Of a DNA stretch of 64,000 bases, positions 17,247 to 27,274 are shown piece after piece. The DNA lies in NCBI RefSeq assembly GCF_033547095.1, contig NZ_CP137852.1:2845501-2909500 (forward strand), in the 5' to 3' direction. Each line of letters opens with the position of its first letter. Position 1 is the stretch's first letter. This DNA is from Sediminicoccus rosea (lineage in GTDB: Bacteria; Pseudomonadota; Alphaproteobacteria; Acetobacterales; Acetobacteraceae). The notes below the pieces were generated by a model, which did no database searches, was not told the origin of the DNA, and was given only the letters and a program-made list of their open reading frames with translations. The position numbers and the translations under genes are program-made.

Positions 17247-18041
17247 TCAGCGTCCCTTGAAGACCGGTGCCCGCTTCTCGCGGAAGGCGCGCAGGCCCTC
17301 CTGCAGGTCCTCGCTCGCCTGGCTCGCCTTGGCCCGGGCGATCGCGCCTTCCACGTCGAATTCCTGGCGGGCGATCTCGTTCAGGCTGCGCTTCACGCCC
17401 TGCACGGCAAGCGGCGCCATGGCGGCAAGGCGGTCCGCCAGCGCATCCACGCGGGCATCGAGTTCCGCGGCCGGCACCATCTCGGTCAGGTAGCCGATGG
17501 CGAGCATCTCCGCCGCCTGGATCTTCTCGGCCGTCAGGAAGAGCTTCTTGGCGGCATTCAGCCCGAGGCGGCTGACATAGCGGATCATGCCCGAGGGGTA
17601 GTAGTGCAGGCCAAGGCGCGCGGCCGGCATGAACATCTCCGCCGTGTCCACGCCGATGCGGAAGTCGCAGCAAAGGGCGAGGTCGGTCGAGCCGCCATAG
17701 ACGCCGCCATTCAACCGGCAGATGGTCGGCACCCTGAGCCGCTCGAGCTGGTCGGCCACACCCTCGAAGGAGGGCGCATCGGCGCGGGCCGTGACATCGG
17801 CATTGGGGCGCTCGGCCATGTCGCCCAGGTGGTAGCCGGAGGAGAAGGACTTGCCCGTGCCGGTCAGCACCAGCACGCGGATCTCAGGATTGGCTTCCAC
17901 CGCCGCGAAATGCTCACCGAGCTTCACGAGGTCGGCCGGCTCGATGCGGTTGTGCACGGCGGGCCGGTTCAGCCGGATGGTGGCCCGCGCCCCTGAGATG
18001 GTGAGCAGGGGCGTGGTCGCCTCCGCCGCCTGGATGTTCAT
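17247..18041 (-). CDS. Enoyl-CoA hydratase/isomerase family protein
   Basis: This 264-residue crotonase-fold protein has the CoA/oxyanion segments FSSGYHLGDM and NGGVYGGSTDLALCCDFRIG. The place of the usual catalytic glutamate in GGG-x-E is occupied by Asp in GGSTDLALCCD, while a typical second acidic region (EKIQAAEMLAIGYLTEMVP) is present. That variation makes a classical hydratase role uncertain; an isomerase, decarboxylase or hydrolase is possible. The C-terminal FREKRAPVFKGR is the standard crotonase ending. It is probably a single-gene unit, with the DUF2126 gene downstream on the same strand after 144 bases. Confidence 0.85.
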   Translation of the reverse strand: MNIQAAEATTPLLTISGARATIRLNRPAVHNRIEPADLVKLGEHFAAVEANPEIRVLVLTGTGKSFSSGYHLGDMAERPNADVTARADAPSFEGVADQLERLRVPTICRLNGGVYGGSTDLALCCDFRIGVDTAEMFMPAARLGLHYYPSGMIRYVSRLGLNAAKKLFLTAEKIQAAEMLAIGYLTEMVPAAELDARVDALADRLAAMAPLAVQGVKRSLNEIARQEFDVEGAIARAKASQASEDLQEGLRAFREKRAPVFKGR

Positions 18042-18106
18042 GCCCGCTCTCCCTGATCGGCCCGGGCAGAATACAGCCCGGGACGCGTGGTGGAAGGGCC
18101 GCCGCC

Positions 18107-18799
18107 TCAGGCGGCCTGGCGCAGGCCATCAGCGGGCCGGGCCTCGGGCCGCCGGGCCGGCGGGGCGGCCGGCGGCTGCGCCCCCGGCGCCGGCTGGCCC
18201 CCCTCCGTCGCCCACCAGGCCAGGCGCATCATCAGGACGAAGGCGATGGGCACCAGCGCGGCGAGCGCCCAGAGCAGCACCTGCGGCGTGACGTAGTAGG
18301 CGAGGAGTGCCAGCGCCATCGCGACATTGGCAAAGAAGAGCAGGATGCCCCGGCCCAGCTCATCCTCGGCGCGCTGGTCCGCGGCCGGTGGCGCGGGCGT
18401 GAAGCCGGGCTCCACTGCGGCCTCGGCCGCGCGGCGCGCGAAGACCGAAAGCCCGAGCGTCGCCAGCAGCGCGATCACCGCCAGCGCCACGCCCTCGCCG
18501 CTCCACCAGAGCCAGGCCGCGCCCGCGAGGCCGATCCCCAGCATGGCGAAGGGCAGCAGCGCCGCCAGCCGCGCAGCGAGGCCAAGGCGCGAGGCCGCCC
18601 CCATGGAATTGCCGAGCTGCCGCAGGTTCTGGATCCAGAAGAGCCCGGCCAGCGGCAGCGAGGTCGCCAGCAGGACCCAGCCGATGGGTGACTGCCAGGC
18701 CTCCACCCCGCCGCGCATCCCCGCGGCATAGAAGCCGCCCCAGAGGAGGAAGGGGGTCAGCATGAAGATGGCGATGGCGAAGGGCAGCAGGCGGGGCAT
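18107..18799 (-). CDS. Integral membrane protein of unknown function
   Basis: Starting at 18799 (MPRLLPFAIAIFMLTPFLL) the product has 230 residues with about six hydrophobic segments, an amphipathic acidic loop (PPAADQRAEDELGRG) and a Pro/Ala/Arg-rich cytoplasmic-like tail. An earlier in-frame ATG would add 22 polar residues before the first span and is less likely. I do not recognise the family. It lies between the enoyl-CoA hydratase and the copper-related operon and could share a transcript with either; the 121-base gap upstream suggests its own promoter. Confidence 0.65.
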   Translation of the reverse strand: MPRLLPFAIAIFMLTPFLLWGGFYAAGMRGGVEAWQSPIGWVLLATSLPLAGLFWIQNLRQLGNSMGAASRLGLAARLAALLPFAMLGIGLAGAAWLWWSGEGVALAVIALLATLGLSVFARRAAEAAVEPGFTPAPPAADQRAEDELGRGILLFFANVAMALALLAYYVTPQVLLWALAALVPIAFVLMMRLAWWATEGGQPAPGAQPPAAPPARRPEARPADGLRQAA

Positions 18800-18920
18800 C
18801 GGGACATTCCGGGACGAGGCTTGAGGAAGGGCGCGCGGATCGGGCTCCGGGCGGCACTCCACCACCCGAACATGAACAATTCTTCACCTAGACGCGCGCG
18901 CCCGGCCGGGCAAGCCTGGA

Positions 18921-19397
18921 TCAGTGGCGATGATGGCCCGGCGAGCGCGCGCCCGCCGCCTGCACGGCGAGCTGGATGGTCACCTCGCCCGCCCGCTCGA
19001 AGCGCAGCGTGACCGGGATGGTCTGGCCGGCGTTCATGGGCTGGGTCAGGCCGATCAGCATCAGGTGCAGGCCGCCGGGCTGGAGCGAAACCTCACCATT
19101 GGCGGGCACGGGGATGTCGTTCACGGGGCGCATGCGCATCACATCGCCGTCGCGGACATGGGTGTGCAGCTCCATGCGGCCCGCCGCCGGCGAACTGGCC
19201 GAGACGAGCCTGTCCGGCGTCGCGCCCGTGTTGCGGATGACGAGGAAGCCGCCGCCCTGCATCCCCTGCCCCGCCGCGCGGGTCCAGGGGTTCACGATGC
19301 GGAGCGGGCCGAGCTCGGTCACGCGGTCCTGCGCGAGGGCGGGGCCGGCCAGCGGCAGCAGGGCGGTGGCCAGCAGAAGGTGGCGACGATGGGTCAT
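18921..19397 (-). CDS. PCu(A)C-family periplasmic copper chaperone
   Basis: This 158-residue protein has a signal peptide (cleavage expected after LAQ near residue 23). The family copper site H-x10-M-x21-H-x-M is complete: His78, Met89, His111, Met113, with Met75 nearby. PCu(A)C proteins bind Cu(I) in the periplasm and deliver it, for example, to the CuA centre of cytochrome c oxidase. The tail ends PGHHRH, offering an additional metal ligand patch. It closes the minus-strand operon containing the TonB receptor and YcnI-like protein, pointing to copper supply rather than detoxification. Confidence 0.93.
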   Translation of the reverse strand: MTHRRHLLLATALLPLAGPALAQDRVTELGPLRIVNPWTRAAGQGMQGGGFLVIRNTGATPDRLVSASSPAAGRMELHTHVRDGDVMRMRPVNDIPVPANGEVSLQPGGLHLMLIGLTQPMNAGQTIPVTLRFERAGEVTIQLAVQAAGARSPGHHRH

Positions 19398-19420
19398 GGT
19401 TTGGGTTCCTGAGTTGGGGT

Positions 19421-19729
19421 TCAGAAAGATGCTGGGCGGGGCTGTTCGGCCCGCGCCTCGATCCGGCCGGCGACGCGCGCGAGCCGTGCCGCGTCGCGCG
19501 CCGCGGCCGCCGGGTCGCCCTCGGCGCAGATGCGCCGAAGGCTGTTAAGCTGGGATTGCAGCGAGGCCGCCTCCTGCGCGCGGGCGAGTGGCAGGGCGGC
19601 TTCCACCGCCTCGGCGGCGCCAGTGGTGGCGGCGCTGCAGATCTCGGTCATCGCGCGTTCCATCTCGTCAGGGTCGCAGGCGATGGCGGGCGTGGCGAGC
19701 AGCATCGCCATGGCGAGCAGCGCGCGCAT
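19421..19729 (-). CDS. Small periplasmic protein with three cysteines
   Basis: This 102-residue product begins with a signal peptide (MRALLAMAMLLATPAIA), so Cys18 would be the first mature residue or close to it. Cys31 and Cys68 follow in a helical, Ala-rich body. The Ala-Cys junction is not a clear lipobox (no Leu at -3), so an ordinary secreted protein is more likely than a lipoprotein. It starts inside the YcnI stop (ATGA overlap) and is followed 23 bases later by PCu(A)C. I do not recognise the family; position and cysteines suggest a copper-related partner. Confidence 0.7.
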   Translation of the reverse strand: MRALLAMAMLLATPAIACDPDEMERAMTEICSAATTGAAEAVEAALPLARAQEAASLQSQLNSLRRICAEGDPAAAARDAARLARVAGRIEARAEQPRPASF

Positions 19730-20235
19730 CAGCGGGCACCGAGCCGCAGCATCGGCGCGGGGCTGCGCGGGCGAGGCTGGCCGGGCTCGGCCAGTTCTAC
19801 CCAGGCATGCTGCGCGCCGCCCTCGCAGCGCTGCACCACGGGGAAGACCAGGGTCGTGCCGGGCTGGTCGGGCGCGCGGATCATCATGATGAACTCGTCA
19901 TAATGGGCATCCGGCAGCGGGCCGCCGCGCCAAGCGATGCTGGCCGGCGCCTCGCGCACCAGGCCATGTCCGCTCGAGACCGGGCGCGCCAGGGGGCGCC
20001 TCTCGATGGCGATGTCCCAGCCGGGCTTGGGCATCGGGCGCGCCATGGAAACCCCCTCGGGCAACGCCACCTCGATCGCGATGGTGGCGGCCGTGCCGCA
20101 GCCATGGCCGACGCGAAAGGCGAGCCTCGCGTAGGAATGCGCGGCGACCTCCGCCGGTTCGATCACGACATGCGCCTTGGCTGGCGTCGCCCAGGCCAGG
20201 GCCGGGACCAGCATCAGGGTGATGAAGCGCTTCAT
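19729..20235 (-). CDS. YcnI/DUF1775-family copper-binding protein
   Basis: Start 20235 (MKRFITLMLVPALAWATPAKA) has AAAGGA nine bases upstream; an ATG three codons earlier abuts that site and is less likely. The 168-residue precursor should be cleaved after Ala21, leaving His22 (HVVIEPAEV) as the new N-terminus. In the characterised B. subtilis YcnI this mature N-terminal His forms a Cu(II) site. The body holds the DUF1775 features GWDIAIERR, a central Trp, and YDEFIMMIRAPDQPGT. No C-terminal membrane anchor is visible. Fourteen bases separate it from the TonB receptor gene. Confidence 0.88.
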   Translation of the reverse strand: MKRFITLMLVPALAWATPAKAHVVIEPAEVAAHSYARLAFRVGHGCGTAATIAIEVALPEGVSMARPMPKPGWDIAIERRPLARPVSSGHGLVREAPASIAWRGGPLPDAHYDEFIMMIRAPDQPGTTLVFPVVQRCEGGAQHAWVELAEPGQPRPRSPAPMLRLGAR

Positions 20236-20249
20236 TGGCGTCATTCCTT

Positions 20250-22304
20250 TCAGAAGCGGTAGAGCATGCCGGCATAGGCGGTGGTGCCGATGCCGGGCTC
20301 GTAGAGCGCGGGATTGCCGAGCGCGATGGGCGTGACCGAGGCGGAGCTGATGAAGCGGCTGTTCGCCAGGTTGCGCCCCTCGAGGAAGACGCCGAGGCGG
20401 CCGTCCATCAGGTCCGCACCGCCGCGCAGGCCGAGCAGCGTGTAGCTGTCGGTCCGGCGGGTATTGGCATTGTCCACGTAGAAGCCCTCGGGCACCCAAT
20501 CCACATTGGGCGCGATCCACCAGCCCGACGGATGGCGATAACGTGCCTCCGCCCGCAGCACATGCGGCGGCACGCCGGGGAGCTGGTTGTTGCGGAAGAT
20601 CGGGTCGTTGTCGAAGAAGAAATCGCTGAAGGTGTAGGCGCCGCGCAGCGTGATCGAATCCTGCGCCGTGAACACGTTGCGCCCCGCGACGTAGCTGGCC
20701 GCGAGCTCCACGCCCTGGTGCACCGTCTTGTCCGCGTTGCGGGCGAAGCTGGTGCCCGGCTGTTGGCCGGCAAAGAGCTGAATCTCGTTGTCCAGCCAGC
20801 TGTAGTAGTAAGCGCCGTCGAAGGTGAAGTCGCCCACCGTGCCGCGCGTGCCGATCTCGGCCGTGATGGCGCGTTGCGGCGCCAGCAGGCGGAAGCCGCC
20901 CAGCGGCACCAGGGCCACGAGGTCCGAAAGCGTCGGCGGCTCGGTAGACCAGGTGACGTTCGCATAGGCCTGGACATTGGGCGTGGCCTGCCAGAGCAGG
21001 CCGGCGCGCGGATTGAGGAAGTTCCATTCGCCGCTGCCACTGAGCGCCGCGTTCAGCCGGTTCTCGCTGCGCCGCACCGCCTGCCCGCCCGACAGCCCGG
21101 CCACGAGCGCAAGGTCGGGCAGCACATAGAAGCTGTTCTCGACATAGGCGTCGGTGGTGGAGGCGGTATCCCAGGAGGCGAAGGTCTGCGCGCCGCGCAC
21201 GCCGCTCAGGTTCACGAAGCGGCGATTGTCATTGGTGCCCCAGGCCGCGTTGACGCCGGCCACCAGCCGGTTGCGGAAGCCGCCCAGCGTGCCGTCCCAG
21301 GTGACGCGCCCGAAGAGGTTGAAGTCGTTGGTGTGGTTGTCGATGTACTGGAAGATCGGATGGTCGAGCTGCCGCTGGACGAAGCTACCGCCCATCTCCA
21401 CCAGCGTCTCCGCATTGGGGCGGATCGCGGTGATCGTCCCCAGCCGGAAGCTCTCGATATTGCGCTGGTAGTTGAGCTGGACATTGGTCGGGTTGGCCAG
21501 CCGCGGCGTCTGCGTCGCCGAATTGCGCGTCACCGTGCCCGGGATATCCTGCTGGATGGCGTTGTAGGTGAAGAAGACGCGCGTCTCGGCATTCTCGGCC
21601 CAGCGATAGGCGCCGTTCGAGTTCATCCGGCCGGCACTGCCCGAGGAATGGTTGCGCCAGCCATCCTGGTTCAGCATCGTGCCGCTGACCCAGCCATCCC
21701 AGGGCCCGCTGACGCCGCCCATCTGGGTGTTGCCACGCACGAAGCCCCGGCTGCCGCCCTCCAGGCGGAAGGTGACCCCCTGCCCTTCCTGCTGCCGCGC
21801 CGTGGGCGTCACGAAGTTGATCGCGCCGCCCAGGGTGTTGGCGCCGAGCGCGAAGCCATTGCCGCCGCGAAACACCTCGGCGCGCAGGAAGCTCGTCGGG
21901 TCCAGCTCCTGCAGGTCACCGCTGCCATCGGCCTGGTTGATCGGGATGCCGTCCTGGAAGACGCGCACGCCGCGCAGGTGGAAGTTGCGCGCGATGCCCG
22001 AGCCGCGGATCGAAAGGCGCGAATCCTCGCCCCATTTCGGCTGCGCGAAGACGCCGGGCGTGAACTCGAACATGTCCCGCATGGAGAGCACGCCCGGGCG
22101 GTCCCGGAATTCGGAGGCGGGCACCACCGTGTTGTTGCCCGGGCTGAGCCAGAGCCTGAGCCGCGCCTCGTTGTTGCTCTCGGAGGTGAGCGGCGGCGGG
22201 GCTGCGGTGACCACGGTATCCGGGTGGGCGCGGATTTCGGTCTGCGCGAGGGCGGGCGTGGCCAAAAGGGGCGCGCTCAGCAGCGCGCGACGCAAGAGGG
22301 ACAT
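20250..22304 (-). CDS. TonB-dependent outer-membrane receptor, probably for copper or a copper complex
   Basis: Start 22304 (MSLLRRALLSAPLLATPALA) gives a signal peptide and 684 residues. A TonB-box-like DTVVTA lies near the mature N-terminus, followed by the plug domain (RDMFEFTPGVFAQ, SIRGSGIARNF, EVFRGGNGFALGANTLGGAINFV) and a beta-barrel ending in the aromatic YAGMLYRF. The family imports scarce ligands using TonB energy. Ligand specificity is inferred from neighbours (YcnI, PCu(A)C, DUF2946), all linked to copper. A siderophore-type ligand remains possible because the plug resembles ferric-complex receptors. Confidence 0.9.
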   Translation of the reverse strand: MSLLRRALLSAPLLATPALAQTEIRAHPDTVVTAAPPPLTSESNNEARLRLWLSPGNNTVVPASEFRDRPGVLSMRDMFEFTPGVFAQPKWGEDSRLSIRGSGIARNFHLRGVRVFQDGIPINQADGSGDLQELDPTSFLRAEVFRGGNGFALGANTLGGAINFVTPTARQQEGQGVTFRLEGGSRGFVRGNTQMGGVSGPWDGWVSGTMLNQDGWRNHSSGSAGRMNSNGAYRWAENAETRVFFTYNAIQQDIPGTVTRNSATQTPRLANPTNVQLNYQRNIESFRLGTITAIRPNAETLVEMGGSFVQRQLDHPIFQYIDNHTNDFNLFGRVTWDGTLGGFRNRLVAGVNAAWGTNDNRRFVNLSGVRGAQTFASWDTASTTDAYVENSFYVLPDLALVAGLSGGQAVRRSENRLNAALSGSGEWNFLNPRAGLLWQATPNVQAYANVTWSTEPPTLSDLVALVPLGGFRLLAPQRAITAEIGTRGTVGDFTFDGAYYYSWLDNEIQLFAGQQPGTSFARNADKTVHQGVELAASYVAGRNVFTAQDSITLRGAYTFSDFFFDNDPIFRNNQLPGVPPHVLRAEARYRHPSGWWIAPNVDWVPEGFYVDNANTRRTDSYTLLGLRGGADLMDGRLGVFLEGRNLANSRFISSASVTPIALGNPALYEPGIGTTAYAGMLYRF

Positions 22305-22369
22305 GGATGGATTCCGGCAAGGCGTGAACAGGCGCGGCACCCGGTTGGCCGGGCGCGCGGGCGGGGTGT

Positions 22370-22750
22370 TCAGGCGATGACGGGTGGCGCGCGGGTCGTG
22401 TAGGGCGGCGCGCGGGCGGGCGGCAGCCAGCCATCGCCGGGCGCCATGGCCCAGCTGACGGCCTCGCCCAGCCAGGCGGGGGTGGAGAGCAGCGGCGGCG
22501 CGGGCAGGTCCACCGCCGGCAGGCCGTGGCAGGCCGGGCAGAAGCCGCTCTCGCCCCCCGGCGCGTGGTCTGCCGCGGGCTCGCCATTCGCATCGAGGCG
22601 GATGGTCCGCATACCCTCGGTCGAGCAGATCTCGACCAGCATCCCCTCGCCCGCGCCCATGCCGCGCAGACAATGCGCGACCGCCACGCCCGACTGCAGG
22701 AGCAGCACGGCCGCGAGGAGGCGGATCAACAGGGATCGCAAGGATGACAC
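22370..22750 (-). CDS. DUF2946-like secreted protein with Cys/His sites
   Basis: A GTG at 22750 gives 126 residues beginning SSLRSLLIRLLAAVLLLQSG, a plausible signal sequence; a TTG at 22786 is an alternative that adds 12 residues. The mature part holds AHCLRGMG, a Cys in VEICSTEGM and the pair FCPACHGLP, resembling the DUF2946 family (CPVCH-type motif). Several DUF2946 proteins sit beside copper TonB receptors. The Pro-rich C-terminus has no further motif. It lies 66 bases upstream of the TonB receptor in the same direction. Start codon is the main uncertainty. Confidence 0.7.
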   Translation of the reverse strand: MSSLRSLLIRLLAAVLLLQSGVAVAHCLRGMGAGEGMLVEICSTEGMRTIRLDANGEPAADHAPGGESGFCPACHGLPAVDLPAPPLLSTPAWLGEAVSWAMAPGDGWLPPARAPPYTTRAPPVIA

Positions 22751-22782
22751 GTGGGAGGGTTTAGGCCCGCCCGGCGAAACCC

Positions 22783-23319
22783 TCAAGCGGCCAGGTCGTA
22801 CTCGACCTCAGGCGTATAGACCGCCGCCTCCTTCCCGAGCTGGGAGGAATAGAGCACGAAGCGCTCCACCATCACAGGCTCGGTGCGGAAGAGGTTGTGC
22901 GCCTGGATGAAGCCCGCGAGCTTGGGCAGCGCCGCCCCTTCGGTCCGGGCGAGCGTGACATGGGGCGCGAAGCGCTTGCGCTCGGCCGGCAGTCCCGAGC
23001 GTTGCAGCGCCGTCTCGATCTTCGATTGCAGATGCGCGAGGCCGGGCGTGCGCTCGGCCACCACATGCAGCGATTGCACGCGCCCGCCCTTCTCGAAGGT
23101 GCCGAGGCCCGAGAGGCTGAGCGGAAACGGCTTGGCGCGGATGGCAGCGAGCGCGAGGTCGAGTTCCTCGGCCAGATGGCCCGGCACCTCGCCGATGAAG
23201 CGCAGCGTCAGGTGGTAATTCTCCGGCCGGACCCAGCGCACCCCGGGCAGGCCGCCGGCCAGCGATGCGAGGCGATCCTTCACTTCCGGTGGAAGCTCGA
23301 GAGCGACGAAGAGACGCAT
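22783..23319 (-). CDS. thpR: RNA 2',3'-cyclic phosphodiesterase (ThpR/LigT family)
   Basis: This 178-residue 2H phosphoesterase has its two motifs YHLTLRF (His36) and APHVTLAR (His120), the correct spacing for ThpR. The start MRLFVALELPPEV is the classic family N-terminus. These enzymes open 2',3'-cyclic phosphate RNA ends to 2'-phosphate and are often able to ligate tRNA halves in vitro. It sits 32 bases before the DUF2946 gene on the same strand and might be co-transcribed with the copper genes, without an obvious functional link. Confidence 0.9.
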   Translation of the reverse strand: MRLFVALELPPEVKDRLASLAGGLPGVRWVRPENYHLTLRFIGEVPGHLAEELDLALAAIRAKPFPLSLSGLGTFEKGGRVQSLHVVAERTPGLAHLQSKIETALQRSGLPAERKRFAPHVTLARTEGAALPKLAGFIQAHNLFRTEPVMVERFVLYSSQLGKEAAVYTPEVEYDLAA

Positions 23320-23349
23320 GGGCCAAGCCCCCTTCCCGGATTCGCGCGA

Positions 23350-24028
23350 CTATCCTGCCGGGGAAGGCGGCACCCGGTCCAGCAGTTGTTCCGTGGCGGG
23401 CAGCATGTGGCGGATCATCGCCGCGACGCCGCGCGCGTTGGGGTGGATGCCATCCGCCTGGTTCAGCGCGCGGTCACCGGCGACACCTTCCAGGAAGAAA
23501 GGCACGAAGATCACCTGCGGCCGCTTCGTCGCCGCCTCGGTGAAGACGGCATGGAAGGCGCGGCCGTAATCGGCACCGAGATTGGGCGGCGCATGCATCC
23601 CAGCCAGAAGCGTCGGGATGCGGCGCGCCTCGAGGCGGGAGAGGATGCTCTCCAGTGCCTCCGCCATGCGGGCGGGAGGCAGGCCGCGCAGTCCGTCATT
23701 GCCGCCCAACGCCACGATCGCGGCCTGCGGCCGGTCCGCCATGGCCCAGTCGAGCCGCGCCGCGCCGCCCGCCATGGTGTCGCCCGAGACGCCGCCATCG
23801 AGCACGCGCACCGGGCGCCCACGCGCCACCAGCGCGGCCTGGAGCTGGGGGACGAAACCCTCGCCGCGCGGCAGGCCGTAGCCCGCGGTCAGCGAGTCGC
23901 CGAGGGCAAGCAGCCGCACCGGCGCCCCTGCCGGCAACCCGGCCTGCGCCAAGGCGGGCCCGGCGCCGGCCGTGGCAAAAAGCAACAGGCCCTTTTGCAG
24001 CGCAGCGCGCCGCCCATATGCGACCACC

Positions 24029-24030
<2 letters not shown>
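23350..24030 (-). CDS. TesA-like SGNH arylesterase/lysophospholipase
   Basis: This 226-residue SGNH hydrolase begins with a signal-like segment (KGLLLFATAGAGPALAQ). Block I LLALGDSLTAG holds Ser46, block II is GGVSGDTMAGG, block III VALGGNDGLRG and block V DGIHPNARG holds the catalytic Asp and His. E. coli TesA is a periplasmic thioesterase/esterase encoded divergently from the ybbA-ybbP ABC genes, exactly the layout seen here. Its ATG (24030 to 24028) overlaps the ATG of the divergent ABC gene within one CATG, so its own ribosome site would lie inside the other gene's coding sequence. Confidence 0.88.
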
Positions 24031-24747
<717 letters not shown>

Positions 24748-24751
<4 letters not shown>

Positions 24752-27246
24752 GGAACCTTGCTCTCGGGTTCAAGCTCGCGCGGCGGGAGCTGCGCGGCGG
24801 CGTGAAGGGCCTGCGCATCGTGCTGGCCTGCCTGGCGCTGGGCGTAGCCGCCATCGCGGCCGTCGGCACGCTGCGCGCGGGCATCAATGCGGGGCTGCAG
24901 GCCGATGGCGCCCGCATCCTGGGCGGCGACCTCGAAATCCGCGCGGGCTATGAGCCAGCCAACCCCGAGGCGCTGGACTGGGTCCGGGCCCGCGGCGGCG
25001 TGATCAGCGAGGTCGCGCTGCTGCGCGCCATGCTCATCGCCCCGAATGGCGAGCGTACGTTGGTGGAGCTGAAGGCCGCCGACGGGCGCTATCCCCTCTA
25101 TGGCGCGCTGACGCTCGACCCCGCTCAGCCGCTGCAAGGCCCGATCCTGGTGGCCGAGCCCTCGGTGGCCGAGCGCCTCAGCCTCGCGCCCGGGGATGAG
25201 GTGCGGCTGGGCGAGGCACGCATGCGCTTCGCCGGCCGCATCGCGGAGGAGCCGGACCGCGTCGCCACCCCAACCGTCTTCGGCCCGCGCGCCATCATCC
25301 CGCTGGACCAGCTGCGCGCCACCGGCCTTGCCCAGCCGGGCAGCATGATCACCCACGAATATCGCATCCGCCTGCCGGAGGGCGTCTCGGCCCGCGCCTT
25401 TGGCGAGGAGCTGCGCGCCGCCTTCCCCACCGCACCCTGGCGCATCCGCCGGGCGGACCAGGCGGAGCCGGGGGTCAACCGCTTCCTGGACCGCGCCGCC
25501 TCCTTCCTCACGCTGGCCGGCCTCACCGCGCTGCTGGTGGGGGGCATCGGCGTCGCGACCGGCGTGCGCGCCTGGCTCGACGCCCGCAGCCGCACCATCG
25601 CGACCCTGCGCTGCATGGGCGCGCCGACGGCGGCGATCTTTTCCGCCTATCTCTTCCAGGTCATGGCATTGGCCGCCCTCGGCATCCTGATCGGCCTCGT
25701 GGCCGGCTGGGGGCTGACGGCCCTGGCGGCAACGGCGCTGAGCGGCACCCTGCCCGTCCCGGCGCGGGTTGGCCTCTATCCGGCCCCACTGCTGCTCGCC
25801 GCCCTCTACGGCGTGCTGACGGCGCTGACCTTCGCGCTCTGGCCGCTCGGCCGGGCCGGGCGCATCCCGGGGGCCGCGCTCTTCCGCGACGTGCTGGGCG
25901 CCGGCGGCTTCTGGCCGGGCTGGGGCGTCGGGCTGGCCAATGCCCTGGCGGCGGCCGCCCTGGTTACGCTGGTCATCGTGACGGCCGAGCAGCGCTTCTT
26001 CGCCATTGCTTTCTGCGGCGGCGCGGCGGCGGCCATGCTGCTGTTCCGCCTCGGCGCCTGGGGGCTGATGGCCGGCGCGCGCGCGCTGAGCGGCATCCGC
26101 CGCCCGGCCTGGCGGCTTGGTCTCGCCAACCTGCACCGGCCGGGGGCGCCGACACCGATCATGCTGGTGGCCCTCGGCCTGGGGCTCACCACGCTTGCCG
26201 CCATCGCCCAGATCCAGGGCAACCTCCGTTCCGCCATCGGCAACGAGATGCCGGCCCGCGCGCCCAATTTCTTCTTCATCGACATCCAGCCCGACCAGGT
26301 GGCCCGCTTCGACGCCCTGGCGCGCGAGACGCCTGGCGTGGACGAGGTGCGCCGCGTGCCAAGCCTGCGCGCCCGCATCTCCGCCGTGAACGGCGTGCCG
26401 GCCGAACAGGTGCAGGCCACGCCCGAGACCGCCTGGGCGCTGCGCGGGGACCGCGGCCTGACCTACAGCGCGACCCCGCCCGCCGGCACGCGCATCACCG
26501 AGGGCGCATGGTGGGCGGCCGATTATGACGGGCCGACGCTCGTTTCCTTCGACGCAAACCTCGCACGCGGCTGGGGCATCGGCCTCGGCGACACCATCAC
26601 GGTCAATGTGCTGGGCCGCGACATTGATCTGCAGATCGCCAACCTCCGCAATGTCGAGTGGCGGTCGCTCGGCATGAACTTCACGCTCATCGCCTCGCCC
26701 GGGCTGCTCTCCTCCGCGCCGCATACCCATATCGCGACCGTCCGGGGGGACCCCGCGCAGGACCAGAACCTGCTGCGGCGGATCACCGATGCCCTGCCCA
26801 ATGTCTCGGGCATCCGCGTCCGGGAAGCGCTGGAGCAGGTTGGCATCCTGCTCGGCCGCATCGGCACGGCGCTCACGGCGGTTGGCTCCATCACGCTGAT
26901 GGCCGGCGCCCTGGTGCTGGCGGGCGCCGTGGCCGCCGGGCAGCAGCGCCGCATTCGGGAGGCGGTGCTGCTGAAGACGGTGGGCGCCACGCGGGGGCAG
27001 ATCCTGCGGGCCTTCCTGGTCGAGTTTGGCGTGCTGGGCGGCTTTGCCGGCATCCTTGCGGCCCTCGCCGGCACGGCGGCGGCCTGGGGCGTGGTGGTGG
27101 GCATCATGCGCCAGGAATGGGTCTTCCTGCCCGGCACCTTGGCGCTGACGGTCCTGGGGTGCATGATCCTCGTGCTCGCCTTCGGCTATGCCGGCACGGC
27201 CATGGCGCTCAGGGTCCGCCCCGCGCCGCTCCTGCGTAACGAATGA
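24748..27246 (+). CDS. FtsX-like ABC permease (YbbP-like)
   Basis: This 832-residue inner-membrane protein has an N-terminal span (GLRIVLACLALGVAAIAAVGTL), a periplasmic MacB-type domain with DGARILGGDLEIRAGYEP, and two FtsX blocks with clusters of membrane spans around residues 250-430 and at the C-terminus (IREAVLLKTVGATRGQILRAF precedes the last spans). The duplicated FtsX architecture and length match YbbP, near 800 residues in E. coli. It is coupled to the ATPase by ATGA overlap. It probably acts as a mechanotransmission or lipid/protein extraction complex rather than a channel. Confidence 0.9.
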
Positions 27247-27274
27247 CAAAGCCCGCCGGGACTTCCGAATTGGA

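Noticed and set aside
13509-17996. A 1,495-codon open frame on the plus strand, antisense to the DUF2126 gene and parts of its neighbours
   Set aside because: High GC and strong codon bias on the minus strand keep the opposite frame open. The product is Arg/Gly/His/Gln-rich without domains, and the minus-strand proteins have intact family motifs.
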